Source: Persicaria tinctoria (lineage: Eukaryota; Streptophyta; Magnoliopsida; Caryophyllales; Polygonaceae). Taken from it: a stretch of DNA of 64,000 nt. The first letter of the stretch is position 1; each line of letters opens with the position of its first letter. The notes beneath the pieces are model-generated. The model worked only from the letters and a program-made list of their open reading frames with translations, searched no databases and was not told the origin of the DNA. Shown in pieces: positions 46,801-56,283 of this stretch. The translations under genes were made by a program, and so were the position numbers. Location of the stretch: positions 13,248,967-13,312,966 of the forward strand of contig JBANSL010000004.1 in the NCBI GenBank assembly GCA_037127255.1. Reading direction: 5' to 3'.

Positions 46801-47193
46801 TTCTTGGAGTTCTCGCAAGCAATAATCAGTAGCAAGGTCATCAACGGAGGCTGAATACAAGGCTCTAGCAGATTCTAGTTGTGAGCTTTTATGGGTTACA
46901 TATCTCCTGAATGAGTTAGGGGTTGCTTTACCCACCTAGCCAGTCCTATATTGTGACAACTTGGGTGCTAAGAGTTTAAGTTCAAATCCAGTTTTTCATT
47001 CAAGAATGGAGCATACTGCTCTGGCTTTCCGTTTTGTTCTTGAGCAGGTTCAACAAGGCTCCCTTAGTGGCTTATGTCTCCACCAATGATCAACTTGCTA
47101 ATGCACTAACAAAGTCGTTGCTTCGACAACGCTTTCAGATACTGGTTGACAAGCTAGGACTCTCCTCTCCGGTGTCCTGCTTAAGGGGGCATT
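43811..47193 (+). pseudogene. Degraded copia retrotransposon, coding part
   Basis: 5'-truncated copia. Remains in order: protease/GAG-pre-integrase end (SIWHHKLGHLSSKNF, 44314-44360), integrase (SPPHTPQHNGYDERRH, KSFGCLCFIWLRPY), RT ([50 protein letters not shown] at about 46225) and RNase H (SLHGFSDPDWAGDKDG; TNDQLANALTKSLLR). There are many frameshifts and stops, including TGA for Trp in [12 protein letters not shown]. No 5' LTR is seen. It lies directly downstream of F-box copy 2. Confidence 0.85.
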
Positions 47194-47398
47194 TGAGAAG
47201 GCATGATAAGGGAGAATCACTGGAGAATTGATCAGTTCCTATTCTTATGCTACTTTATATTTAGGATTTAATTGTTTAATTCTAATTATCCCTTACTAGA
47301 GAGAATCTCTCTGGTGATCAACTTCTTGACTTTGTACTCTTATAAATATTGGTGTTTACCCAACATACTGAACTCTTCAAGATTAAAACCATATCACA
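47194..47398 (+). repeat. Probable 3' LTR of the degraded copia
   Basis: A polypurine AAGGGGGC at 47183-47190 precedes TGAGAAGGCATGATAAGG. TATAAATATTGG at 47341 is a TATA box candidate. The end near ATCACA (47398) is a guess because no second LTR is available. Confidence 0.4.
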
Positions 47399-47860
47399 TT
47401 CTCTATAAAAAAAATCATTAATCGATCAAACCTTTTGTTGAGGTAGGGTGTGGATGAGATTTGATTGAAGCTTGACGAAAGGGAAAATCTAGTTTAGCAA
47501 CCAGACGAAGAGCACTCTTCCGATGATCGACGGAGGAGGCACTGGCAACGTGAGTGGGCGATTAAAGGTGATTCGAAATTAGGGGATTTGGTTTGAGTTT
47601 TGAGGAATTAGGGTTGAAATCGGGAGGAATTGGTAGTTTTGACATTTGAGGAATTAGGGTTTGGAAGTAGACAAACCAGGAGAAAGAATTTGGAAGAGGA
47701 ACTGGGCGGCCGGCTGAGACGGGAATTCCATCCATCAACGCCATTGAAGGATCGATGATAATAGCTAGATTGATAAATTGGAGGATAGATCTCAAGTAGA
47801 AGATCGAAGATCGATCTCGAAACTGAGTATTCTAGGCCTAGAAACCAACCACATAAGGAG
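47399..47860. other. Unassigned, gene-like flank
   Basis: Minus-strand frames at 47562-47795 are open but show no known domain. The sequence continues beyond the hAT at 48511-48550 and could be an old first exon or 5' UTR. Confidence 0.3.
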
Positions 47861-48502
47861 TAGACCTGAGCATGGGCCGGGCCGGGCGGGCTTGGGCCTG
47901 GCCTCCGACCTTTTCGCAGCCCATTATATCGGACCGGGCTTGGGCCAGGCCCGGTTCGTGGGCCTACTACCTTGCCCAAGCCCGCCCATGTTGGCGGGCC
48001 GGGCTGCCCACCGGGCGTAGCGGGCTGTTCATATAAAACACACCGATGGATTGGCACACTGATGTATTACGCACACTAATGCATGAAGACTTAAAATTTG
48101 GCACTGATGGTTTAGCTTTTGCGAACAGTGATGAGAGACTACGGCTATGGTTGCAAATGAAATTAAAAGAGAAGAGGTACCTCTCCTCCATCTATCGATA
48201 AAAAAGAAAGAAAGTAAATTGCCCTTTTTTGTCTTTATTTTATTTCATATAAACATAAGGTAAGACTTCAAAGTGTCAAACACATATAAATTTACATATA
48301 AACATATACTATTAAATATTAATATATACCGGGCCGGGCCTACCGGCCCGCTTGGGCCTCGTACTCTGCCCAAGCCCAGTCCGGTGGACCTACCGGGCCG
48401 GGCCTATTGGCCCGCTTGGGCCAATTGCTCTACCCAAGCCCGCCTTTTTTACCGGGCGGGCTGGGCGGGCCGGGCGGGTTAGCCCACGTCTGCTCAGGTC
48501 TA
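47861..48502. mobile_element. hAT-type non-autonomous element, intact ends
   Basis: Left TAGACCTGAGCATGGGCCGG and right (reversed) TAGACCTGAGCAGACGTGGG, 642 bp, with the 8-bp duplication ATAAGGAG (47853-47860 and 48503-48510). GC-rich subterminal CCGGGC/GCCCGG repeats surround an AT-rich centre. No transposase. It is the reference for interpreting 26498-38598. Confidence 0.9.
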
Positions 48503-48510
48503 ATAAGGAG

Positions 48511-49216
48511 AAGGGTCGATTCGAAGGTATCTAGGATGGGATTTGATTTAGAGAGTTTTGGAATTGGAATTTAGTTTTGTACTAGTGTAGTGCCTATGTC
48601 TTAAAAGCACGAGATTTTGATCCATTTCAATTTGAAAATCATTCTATATGTCTAATTTAATACTAGTGTACTAGTATAAAGTATTTTTTAAATTTATTAA
48701 TAAACTATATTCATTCTAAAAAAATTTCCTTAAATTCATTTTGTTATTATTTGAAGAACCAAATTATCAAACTATATTAATAAACTTTAATCCGGATTTC
48801 TTTCCTCAATCCAAAGTCAAACTATAAAAAAAAAGGGTGACAAAGAAAAAAAGATTAAACAAATATATTTAAAATAGGAAATAAATATATTTAAAATTGG
48901 AAATAGATATTTTAAAATTTTAACAATAATATTCACCAATAAAAAATAGCATTTGATTGATTACCAGAGCTTGCTTGCTAAACGATTACATAAGGAGGAG
49001 GAAGATGATCCTCAAGTGGGCTAAACATCTATTTTCTAACTTGTAAAACACAGCCCAAATTCGAATAACATCAAATATAAACTGAATAATAAAGCTAACA
49101 CCCAAAAACCCTGTTACACCGGCCGGACTCCTCTTGTTATGGCTGGAAAGTTACGATTTTGTGCACAAGCAAGCACCAAAATAAATTCGCATTGAGATCG
49201 AAGCAGCCATAGCAGC
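48511..49216. other. AT-rich upstream region of F-box copy 3
   Basis: No gene or element ends recognised. The last 60 bp (TTTTGTGCACAAGCAAGCAC) are shared with the 5' flank of F-box copy 1. Confidence 0.4.
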
Positions 49217-50087
49217 ATGGGAAAGAAACTGCAGAAGAAGAGGAAGCTTACGAACGGCAGGAAGCGCACTTCAAACAACAATTCGCCTTCGCAGTAAGAT
49301 AACTTATACAACTTTATTTTGAATTTTCTCCATTCAATTGTGTAATGTAATCTAAAACAGAAACAACATACATATATTTGTGTTGTGTAGGCTTCCAAAT
49401 TCAATGGTAGACGAAAACAGCTGCGATAGGATTAGTGATCTTCCAGACGATATACTTGGACATATCATTTCCTCGCTACCTTTTGAATTAGTTACACAAA
49501 CAAGGCTCCTCTCGACCCGATGGAGGGATGTTTGGGACATATGTGTGCAAAAAGGAAGCATAGGGGCTATGGCTAATCAAGTTACCAGCTTCCTGAAAGA
49601 GTTATGGTGGATTTGTAGCTCCATGGATGACGACAATATCAATTCTTTGATGTTCTTCTTGGTAGCTTGCCCCATGTTAGAGAAGCTTTACGTGACGGTA
49701 AGTTCCTTAAAGCTCCGGCTCCGGTTCGAGTTTGATGTTGTTGTATAGACTCATCTTACATGATTTGAAATTGTTGTGTAGATTGATCCTACATGTTATA
49801 GCCTTGGAAATCCAAGCAAAGGCAATTTCGATTGGACAAGCAACTACTTTGAACTATTACAGAGCTTGACTGTAGTTAAGATGGATGGTTTGACGAGTGA
49901 GGAGGATGAGTTGCAATTAGCGGATCGTATATTCCAGATAACGACGAAGAAGCCAACAGTACTTGCAACGTCAAGGAACTCCTCATACACAAGGAGACTC
50001 GTGAAGATGAACCGGAACCAGAGGAAGTTCGTCGAGGAAACAGACACTCAACTGTTGAATACTAAACATATGCATATGAGTAGTTAG
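49217..50087 (+). CDS. F-box protein gene, copy 3 (three exons)
   Basis: Exons 49217-49293, 49391-49697 and 49782-50087; introns GT-AG; frame open for 229 residues. Starts MGKKLQKKRKLTNGRKRTSN; F-box RISDLPDDILGHIISSLPFE...TRLLSTRWRDV around residues 39-75; then GAMANQVTSFLKELWWICSS, CPMLEKLYVT, and the tail VVKMDGLTSEEDELQLADRI to KHMHMSS. Unlike copy 2 there is no intron between the F-box and FLKEL. Like copy 2 it lacks the LRR block of copy 1. Both ends are intact and the reading frame is preserved, so it may be functional as a short SCF adaptor. Confidence 0.75.
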
Positions 50088-51174
50088 AAATGGTTTTCTT
50101 TCGAGACGAGAGAAGCCCCTCCTCGTAACTTCTAAGAGTTCAACCGGAAGACCAAGACATTCGGCTTGAACAGCAGCCTTTCCGTTGCCGCAGGCGCGCA
50201 CCACATGATTTTATTGCTAGATATCTAATATATCCTTCAAATATATCCTTCGGCTTGATGTGTTGTACTTGACGTAAGAATTAAATACTAGTCTTATTGT
50301 CCGCACATCTTGTGCGTTTCTTTATATTTATACTATACATTTAACTATAAACTAAATTAAATGGTATTTTATTTCACCAAATCAATGCAAGTAGATTTTT
50401 CTTCTTCTTTTAAGTCAATTTTTTAACTATACAAAATCTCAATAGACCTTTAATAAAAATAATTTATTTTCATAATTGTTTTTTTATCTCAATAATTTTA
50501 CTTGGTTTTATATTTATTTTTCTGAAATAACTTTAAATTATTAAGGTAAAAAATTACCGGCTGGGTGCAATTTTTTGGAGGGGGAGGATTAACCCTTGCA
50601 AATGTTTCGAATAGTGGGTTATGGGCGCAAAGTTTTTCGGGTCAAGGGTCATTTCCTATTATTCCCTCTAAGAATTAAAATCAAGATGTAGACAAATTTT
50701 CCAATTATATAAATAATTTGTTTTACCCGCGTATTTATGAAGTTTATTAATAAATTATATTTTATTACTACTACGTATATATTATTCATATTTAAATTAT
50801 TTTTATTAAAATGTGAATATTTTTTATTTTATTTTTTTCTTTGTTAAAAATAAATCAAGCAATAATCAACTAATTGTATAAGACTTGCTAATGAATTATA
50901 AATTTAGTTCACAATTTTATTGATACTATCTCATTGTCATCATAGAATGTATATAATATAATGAGATAGTCCATTTTTAAAAGACCTATATTTGATTTGT
51001 CATATTCTTTCTTTAATAGAATGGAATTGAAGGAAACTTCATATGGAGATCTCTACCATCGATCTAAGATAAAAAAAAGTCAAATAATTTCAACAGTGTG
51101 TCATTGCATCTCTAAAATGAAAAGGTTATGTGAAAATTAATGTTTGGTATTGTGCATAATTAGATTTTAAAAAG
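50088..51174. other. Downstream region of copy 3; AT-rich DNA
   Basis: 50285-50345 matches the 3' flank of copy 2 (43755-43810), so 50090-50284 is either an insertion here or a deletion there. 50660-51174 is probably the body of a Helitron whose 3' end follows, but its 5' end was not located. Confidence 0.45.
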
Positions 51175-51206
51175 AGACCGTGCCTTGGGCACGGGAACTG
51201 AACTAG
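51175..51206 (+). mobile_element. Helitron 3' terminus
   Basis: Hairpin CCGTGCC-TTGG-GCACGG followed 9 bases later by CTAG and a T (51207), the canonical Helitron 3' end. Confidence 0.6.
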
Positions 51207-51714
51207 TAATTTTGTAAAAGATCACAAAAATGTTATCAAAATTTCACCAACCAAAATATGATAAGAATTTATTATTTATCTTAGAGGAAATTTCATAAAA
51301 TAGGCCAAAAAATGGGCCTATTTGCACAAATAGCCAAGAGGGTGAAAAATTGGCTTAAAATAGCCTGGCCATATCTCGCAAATATCACAGCCGGTTTTTT
51401 GGAACTGTTCACAACCGGGATTAACAGGTGACCGTCTCCCTCCTCCTTTCGTTTCACTCTGCCAATCTCAAGGCCGCTTCCGTCCACCCGTCTCTCTCTT
51501 TCTTGCTTCGGCGCCACCACCACCTCGCCCGCTCCGACACGCCGCCGTCGCCGCCCCATCTTACATTGATTTCACAAAGGAGGAACAACCTTTGACCAAT
51601 TTCGCAGATCTTGAGTGGGCTCACCTCCGAGGTCGCAAACATGGCGGTTCCGGTCGAAGAAGCCATCGCCGCCCTCTCTACATTCCTCCCTCGTTCCCCT
51701 TCCCTCCCTAATCT

Positions 51715-51920
51715 TTGACTGCTCGGCCCCTCGCCGTCTCGGCTTCGTTCAAAGCCCTAATCTTTGACTGCGACAACATCATATGGAGTCAGAGCACTTG
51801 CATCGCCAGGCTTTCAACCACGCCTTCAATTTCTTCAGCGCCCGCTGCCCTTCCTCCCACTCCTCCTCTTCCTCGCCTTCTCCAGCTCTCGGTGGTTCTT
51901 CGTCTCCCCAATACGGTCAG
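51715..51920 (+). pseudogene. Captured HAD-hydrolase exon fragment
   Basis: SVSASFKALIFDCDN matches motif I of plant CbbY/HAD-type hydrolases (FDCDGV); the Gly after the second Asp is Asn here. Another frame continues HLHRQAFNHAFNFFSARCPS, so a frameshift separates motif I from the following helix. CCTAATCTTTGACTGC is duplicated at 51706 and 51757. A fragment only. Confidence 0.6.
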
Positions 51921-53439
51921 CTTCCCTAATTGTACTGCTTTTGTTTGATTGCAAGTTCTGTTGCCAATTTGAGGTGAAATTGGGGTTTTGTTGTTGATTG
52001 TTGACAATGTTCTGGATTTATGTACAAAGATATGATCTTTCTAATTGCAAGAGTTAACACACAGCAACTATAGAACCCTAGATTTGCAGTGACAGACATC
52101 AATGGGATGCATCAAATTAATCAAATTTAACTCAAAGCTTATTGATGGTATTTTCATTGCATGCATCAAATTAATCAAATTTAACTCAACTACCTAGATC
52201 TTCAGTGTTACACAGACTATTGCCTACGAACATTATGTCGCAGTCTTCATGTGGGCTAATGCTGAATCTATTGATTGTTTAGTCATTTTCCTCTAATAGT
52301 TATTAATGAGAGCAAAGATCTTTTCCTCTAATGCTTACGGAGTATTAATGTAGAAAAGATCTTTTCCTCTAATGGTTATTAGCAAAGATCTTTTCATTAC
52401 TGCAGGTGGTTAAATACTTTAATATTATGGCTTATTGGGTTGAAAACGTATTTATAGTGCCAAACATCATAATTTTTTTCTCAACACAGTGGGTTTTGCT
52501 TAAATATTTTGACAAAACTTGGCCTATGACTCTTATCTTAAGCTGGCAGCAAAGGAAATGTCTTATTTCAGGATTGTTATTTCTTGATATCTTCAGGGTT
52601 TAGGAGTGATTAATGGGTGTGCTGATTGGAGAGCCCTAGCATTTTTTTTCACTTGTAACTAATGGATAAGTACCTCATTCTTTGTGTCTTTCTGAGCGTA
52701 GCATGTTCATAGGGAGAAGTTAGTAAGGTCGATGTTGGACAGCTAAGAATGTAATTGATGTACTTCCATGGATTTTCTTTATAGACATTGTGTGCAACCA
52801 ACTAAAATTATTGAGTTTGATTGATTGGGACTGTTTTGGTTTTCTTCGAGGTCATGGATGGAGATTTATGACAATGTTCTGTATTTAGCAAGTACAATTA
52901 GCTATACCTGATTAGTGATTTTCTAGAACTTCACCACGCTTTTCTTTTCATTGATGTGTACATTGATAGCTGTAGACTCAATTGAATTTAGGTACATGGA
53001 TTTCACCTTTAGTTGACAATAGGATGAATCTCTCTTTTTGGTTTTGAACATTGTTGTCCTTGTATGTCATTTCAGTTGATGCTCAATAGCTACCTTATGT
53101 TTCTCTAACGTTAAGGAGAGGCACTTATGTTTTTTTTCATTTGTTGAGTGCTGATGAGTCAATTGAAATGATGTTATAACTTTGATGGAGTTGCGTGATG
53201 GGATCATGATTTCAAGGCTGCAAACACAGCTGCCTGCAAGGATTGGCACTATTATTTCTAAGCAACCCATTTAACTAGAAATTTAGAAAAGGAATCAAAG
53301 AAATGGACTATGCATAAGCGTGCATATTACCTTTGGTTAAACTAAAGATTCCTACCTTTTGTGCTATGAAAGATAATGCTTGAGTCGTGGGTGGCTTAAA
53401 AATATAGGTTTCATATATTCAAATATCTTTGGTGAAAAT
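51921..53439. other. Pack-MULE interior, intron-like, no gene recognised
   Basis: T-rich intron-like sequence. ATGCATCAAATTAATCAAAT is repeated at about 52107 and 52162. No convincing exons. Confidence 0.4.
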
Positions 53440-53510
53440 AGCCTATTAGCTCAATTGGTAGAGCGTTGTGTTTGCACACAGAGATGTGAGTTCGACTCTC
53501 ACGTAGGCTA
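53440..53510 (+). other. tRNA-like cloverleaf (left member of inverted pair B)
   Basis: 71 nt: acceptor AGCCTAT/GTAGGCT, D-arm GCTC-AATTGGTA-GAGC (full A box), anticodon stem TTGTG/CACAG with a 6-nt loop TTTGCA, T-arm GTGAG-TTCGACT-CTCAC perfect, discriminator A. This is the best of the five folds. One missing loop base and lack of a clear termination signal make function as a tRNA doubtful. Faces the copy at 54776. Confidence 0.7.
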
Positions 53511-53549
53511 ATACGGAGTGTGTCTTCACGTAGGCTATGGACTTATACG

Positions 53550-54775
53550 ATTGAACATGATAGGAAATATATACACCAATGGCAGGACAAATTTATGAAT
53601 CTGGTACGATAAATATATGAATTATGAATATCTCTGAAAACTAAGGGTAGGAGAAAACAACGATATTGGTAGGATCAGAATGGTAGAATAAATATAAACT
53701 AATGGTAGGATAAAACAACGATATTGGTAGGATCGGAATGGAAACCAGTAATTCCTGTATGACTTGACACTAATGGTAGGATGCACACTAATGATAAGAT
53801 ATATTTGTACTATTGGAAATATATAAATGCATACTCATCGCCATTGATGAGTCCGAGAGTATATGAGAAAGCAGATCAAAACAAATCAACTAGTTAGACC
53901 ATTCTCTTACATGTGACATGAAATCATTCCCGCTGCCAAAACGAGAATATCCAGCCTGTGAATTTTGGTTCATAAAGCTTCCAGGAAACCCTGACTGCAT
54001 TCCTTGTGTGGGAAAATCAACTGAATATCCACTTTGTGATGCCTGTGCATCACAAAATATATATATTCACCTTCCAAGGACTATTTTGAAACAGCCAACG
54101 CTGTAACTTCAAGCAATATAAAAACCAAGCACTTTTGTTTTAGATTCTTTAAATGGCAGTAAATCTTGAAATACCTGTGTTGAGAATTCTGCAATGTTGT
54201 AAGGAACATGTGATCCCTGACTTTTGAAGTCATCACCTATGAAGTCCTGTCAGCGATCACAAAATGTAAGTTTAAAACAGATTGGACTAGTATAATCAAA
54301 TTTTATGAAGTCTGCACAGTCATGAACCACCTGTGACATGCCACCCATGGAGAATCCATTCCGAAATGATTGGCTTGGCCCTTGAACTGACATCTACTTT
54401 ATGGTAGACAAAAAGCATTTAGTATTGAATTTGAGAGAACGGATAACTAGAATCACAAAGGGGAATAAGATACAAACATTTGAAACAAATCCAGGCAAAA
54501 AAATACACACAGGAGCTTGCTGCCTTTAGGCAGAAAAATACACACAGGAGGGCAAGCGATATTGGTAGGATCAGAATAGTAGGATAGATGAGAACTAATG
54601 GTAGGAGAAAACAGCGATATTGGTAGAATCATAATGGAAACTCAGTAATTTCTGTATAACTTGACTCTAATAGTAGGATAGATGCATATTAATGGTAAGA
54701 TATATTTATACTATTGGAAATATGTAAATGCATTGGCTTTACCAAAACACAATATATCGAAGACCCACTCCGTAT
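53550..54775. repeat. Dispersed GGTAGGAT repeats between the tRNA-like pair
   Basis: Variants of AATGGTAGGATAAAACAACG and ATATTGGTAGGATCAGAATG occur at about 53640-53830 and 54555-54720, on both sides of the UPF1 exons. This suggests that the exon block was inserted into, or picked up by, a repeat-bearing element. Confidence 0.6.
53911..54393 (-). pseudogene. Captured UPF1 C-terminal exons
   Basis: Three minus-strand exons with intact GT-AG borders and phase 0: 54331-54393 (MSVQGPSQSFRNGFSMGGMS), 54175-54246 (DFIGDDFKSQGSHVPYNIAE), and 53911-54042 (ASQSGYSVDFPTQGMQSGFP, then NQNSQAGYSRFGSGNDFM). Total 89 residues without a stop. This is the SQ-rich C-terminal tail of plant UPF1, the RNA helicase of nonsense-mediated decay; S/TQ motifs there are phosphorylation sites in the family. 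Helicase exons and the final exon are absent. The frame is intact, so capture was recent or the piece is under constraint. Confidence 0.75.
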
Positions 54776-54846
54776 TAGCCTATGTGAGAGTCGAACTCAG
54801 ATCTGTGTGTGCAAACAGAGCGCTCTACCAATTGAGCTAATAGGCT
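54776..54846 (-). other. tRNA-like cloverleaf (right member of inverted pair B)
   Basis: 71 nt on the minus strand: AGCCTAT/ATAGGCT acceptor, GCTC-AATTGGTA-GAGC D-arm, weaker anticodon arm around TTTGCACA, T-arm GTTCGACTC with one mismatch (CTGAG/CTCAC), discriminator A. Similarity to the left copy continues past the 3' end (ATACGGAGTG), making about 85 bp of inverted repeat. Confidence 0.7.
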
Positions 54847-56267
54847 ATTATCAACCTACCAATAGCGTATATTTATCCTATCATTCATGTGAAACTATCC
54901 TACCATTAGGGTGTATCTCCACATAATGCCTTGAAGAGGTAAGAGGGGAGGGTTTTTTACTCAGATATGGTGATGTGTGTAGCTAATGATTTTATTTTTT
55001 ATACGTATTCCTGAACTTTGTATTATTATCAAAGATGCTACTGTTCTTATGACATTTTTTTATTTTTTCACCAGAACATTATATGCTACATTATGGTAAA
55101 GCATCATATAATTCAACGATTTCACCTTTGTCATGATTCCACTAATTCCAGTAGTTGAGGTTAGTTGATCTCCAAAAAAACCACTTCAGAACTACCTCCT
55201 TCCCTCCAATTACTATCTAAGACAGAACTCATATAGAACGCACCCGATTTTGCCTAAAAAACACATCCAAATTTCGTACTCTTAAGTTCATATAGATCAT
55301 GTGAAGTGGGAAGCAAGCATTGTCAGATGACCACGACTTCTAAGGAGGTCCTGTTTCAATGACTCACAGGTCTTACCAATTCCCTATTTCCCCAAATCCA
55401 GAAGCAATCCTGAACAACTTAGAATGCATTCAGAACACTCAGCAAGGGCATCCAGAAGCAAAGTTGAGAGCTCTCTCCGACTCAATTGACCTTAAGTGCA
55501 GAAATTCAAACCTAGGATTCAACCACAATGAGATCTAAACCAAAACCTATTCACCCAAACTTATCCCCTCATTCAATTCAATCAATACATCAAAAAATTC
55601 AGATAGAAATCAATTCCAAAACCAACTCAGCAATTTCGATTCCAAATTTAAACTACTCTAATTCCAAATTCAATTTAAACTACTCTAATTCAATTTAAAC
55701 GGCCCAGCATTTATACCTAATTCCCGTAAAGGTTGAGGGTCGACGGAATCGGGGCTGCAGAGGGTCGGGTTCTGCTCCTGGCTTGTGTGTAGAGCACCTA
55801 GAGGAGGGAACAAGGTCTTCTAACTCGGGACAGACTCTGTAGTCACTTCTCCCAGAAGCGAGGCTCCACTCGTCAGCCTCACGGTGGCAGCTCCGACGTT
55901 TGTGGCTGCAGGTTCGCCCGAGGCTCGGCCTTTGCCTTGAGGGTTTGGGATTTTGTGTCGGTTCAAGCGAGGAGAGGTGGAGGTCCGACGGAGGAGGGCG
56001 GCTTCGAGTTGCTCATCTTCAATCGAAAGGAGCCGCGCTCAGGGAAGGAGCGAGCGAGAGACATTGAGAGAGAGCGACCGGCCTTTCCTTTCCCCTCTCT
56101 CTTTCTTCGGGTACAGTGTCCCACCCTTTTACCTGCAACTCCCTCATCCGGTTGCCCTTTTTATTTGCAAAAATAGACCATTTTCTACCCCTAGCAAATA
56201 AACAAGGGCACATGGCTAGTTGTGCAAACCCTTTTTTTTTTTTTTGGTCTAGTTATGCAAATTGACC
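54847..56267. other. Pack-MULE right part
   Basis: 54850-55730 is unassigned. 55730-56110 is GC-rich and looks like 5' UTR or first exon of a minus-strand unit; frames are open on both strands with no known domain. The right TIR ends at 56267. Confidence 0.4.
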
Positions 56268-56283
56268 TTTATCTTAATTGTAA

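Larger units (their letters stand above)
51284..56267. mobile_element. Pack-MULE carrying gene fragments
   Basis: The left end GAGGAAATTTCATAAAATAG and reversed right end GGTCAATTTGCATAACTAGA continue as similar inverted sequence (GGCCTATTTGCACAAATAGCC; GGTTTGCACAACTAGCC) for about 60 bp. The flanks are the perfect 9-bp duplication TTTATCTTA (51275-51283 and 56268-56276), diagnostic for Mutator-like elements. No MURA transposase. Cargo: a HAD hydrolase exon, UPF1 exons, and an inverted tRNA-like pair. Confidence 0.8.

Noticed and set aside
49380..49403. Upstream start (MLCRLPNS) for F-box copy 3
   Set aside because: The first codon is GTG and the stretch spans a TGTGTAG splice acceptor; exon 1 at 49217 with a conserved intron explains it better.
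50660..51174. Complete Helitron ending at 51206
   Set aside because: Only the 3' hairpin and CTAG are convincing; no TC-start like those at 56284 or 13165 could be identified upstream.
53440..53510. Functional tRNA gene
   Set aside because: Anticodon loop is one base short, similar sequences occur as inverted pairs with repeats, and stems vary between copies; a tRNA-derived element is more likely.
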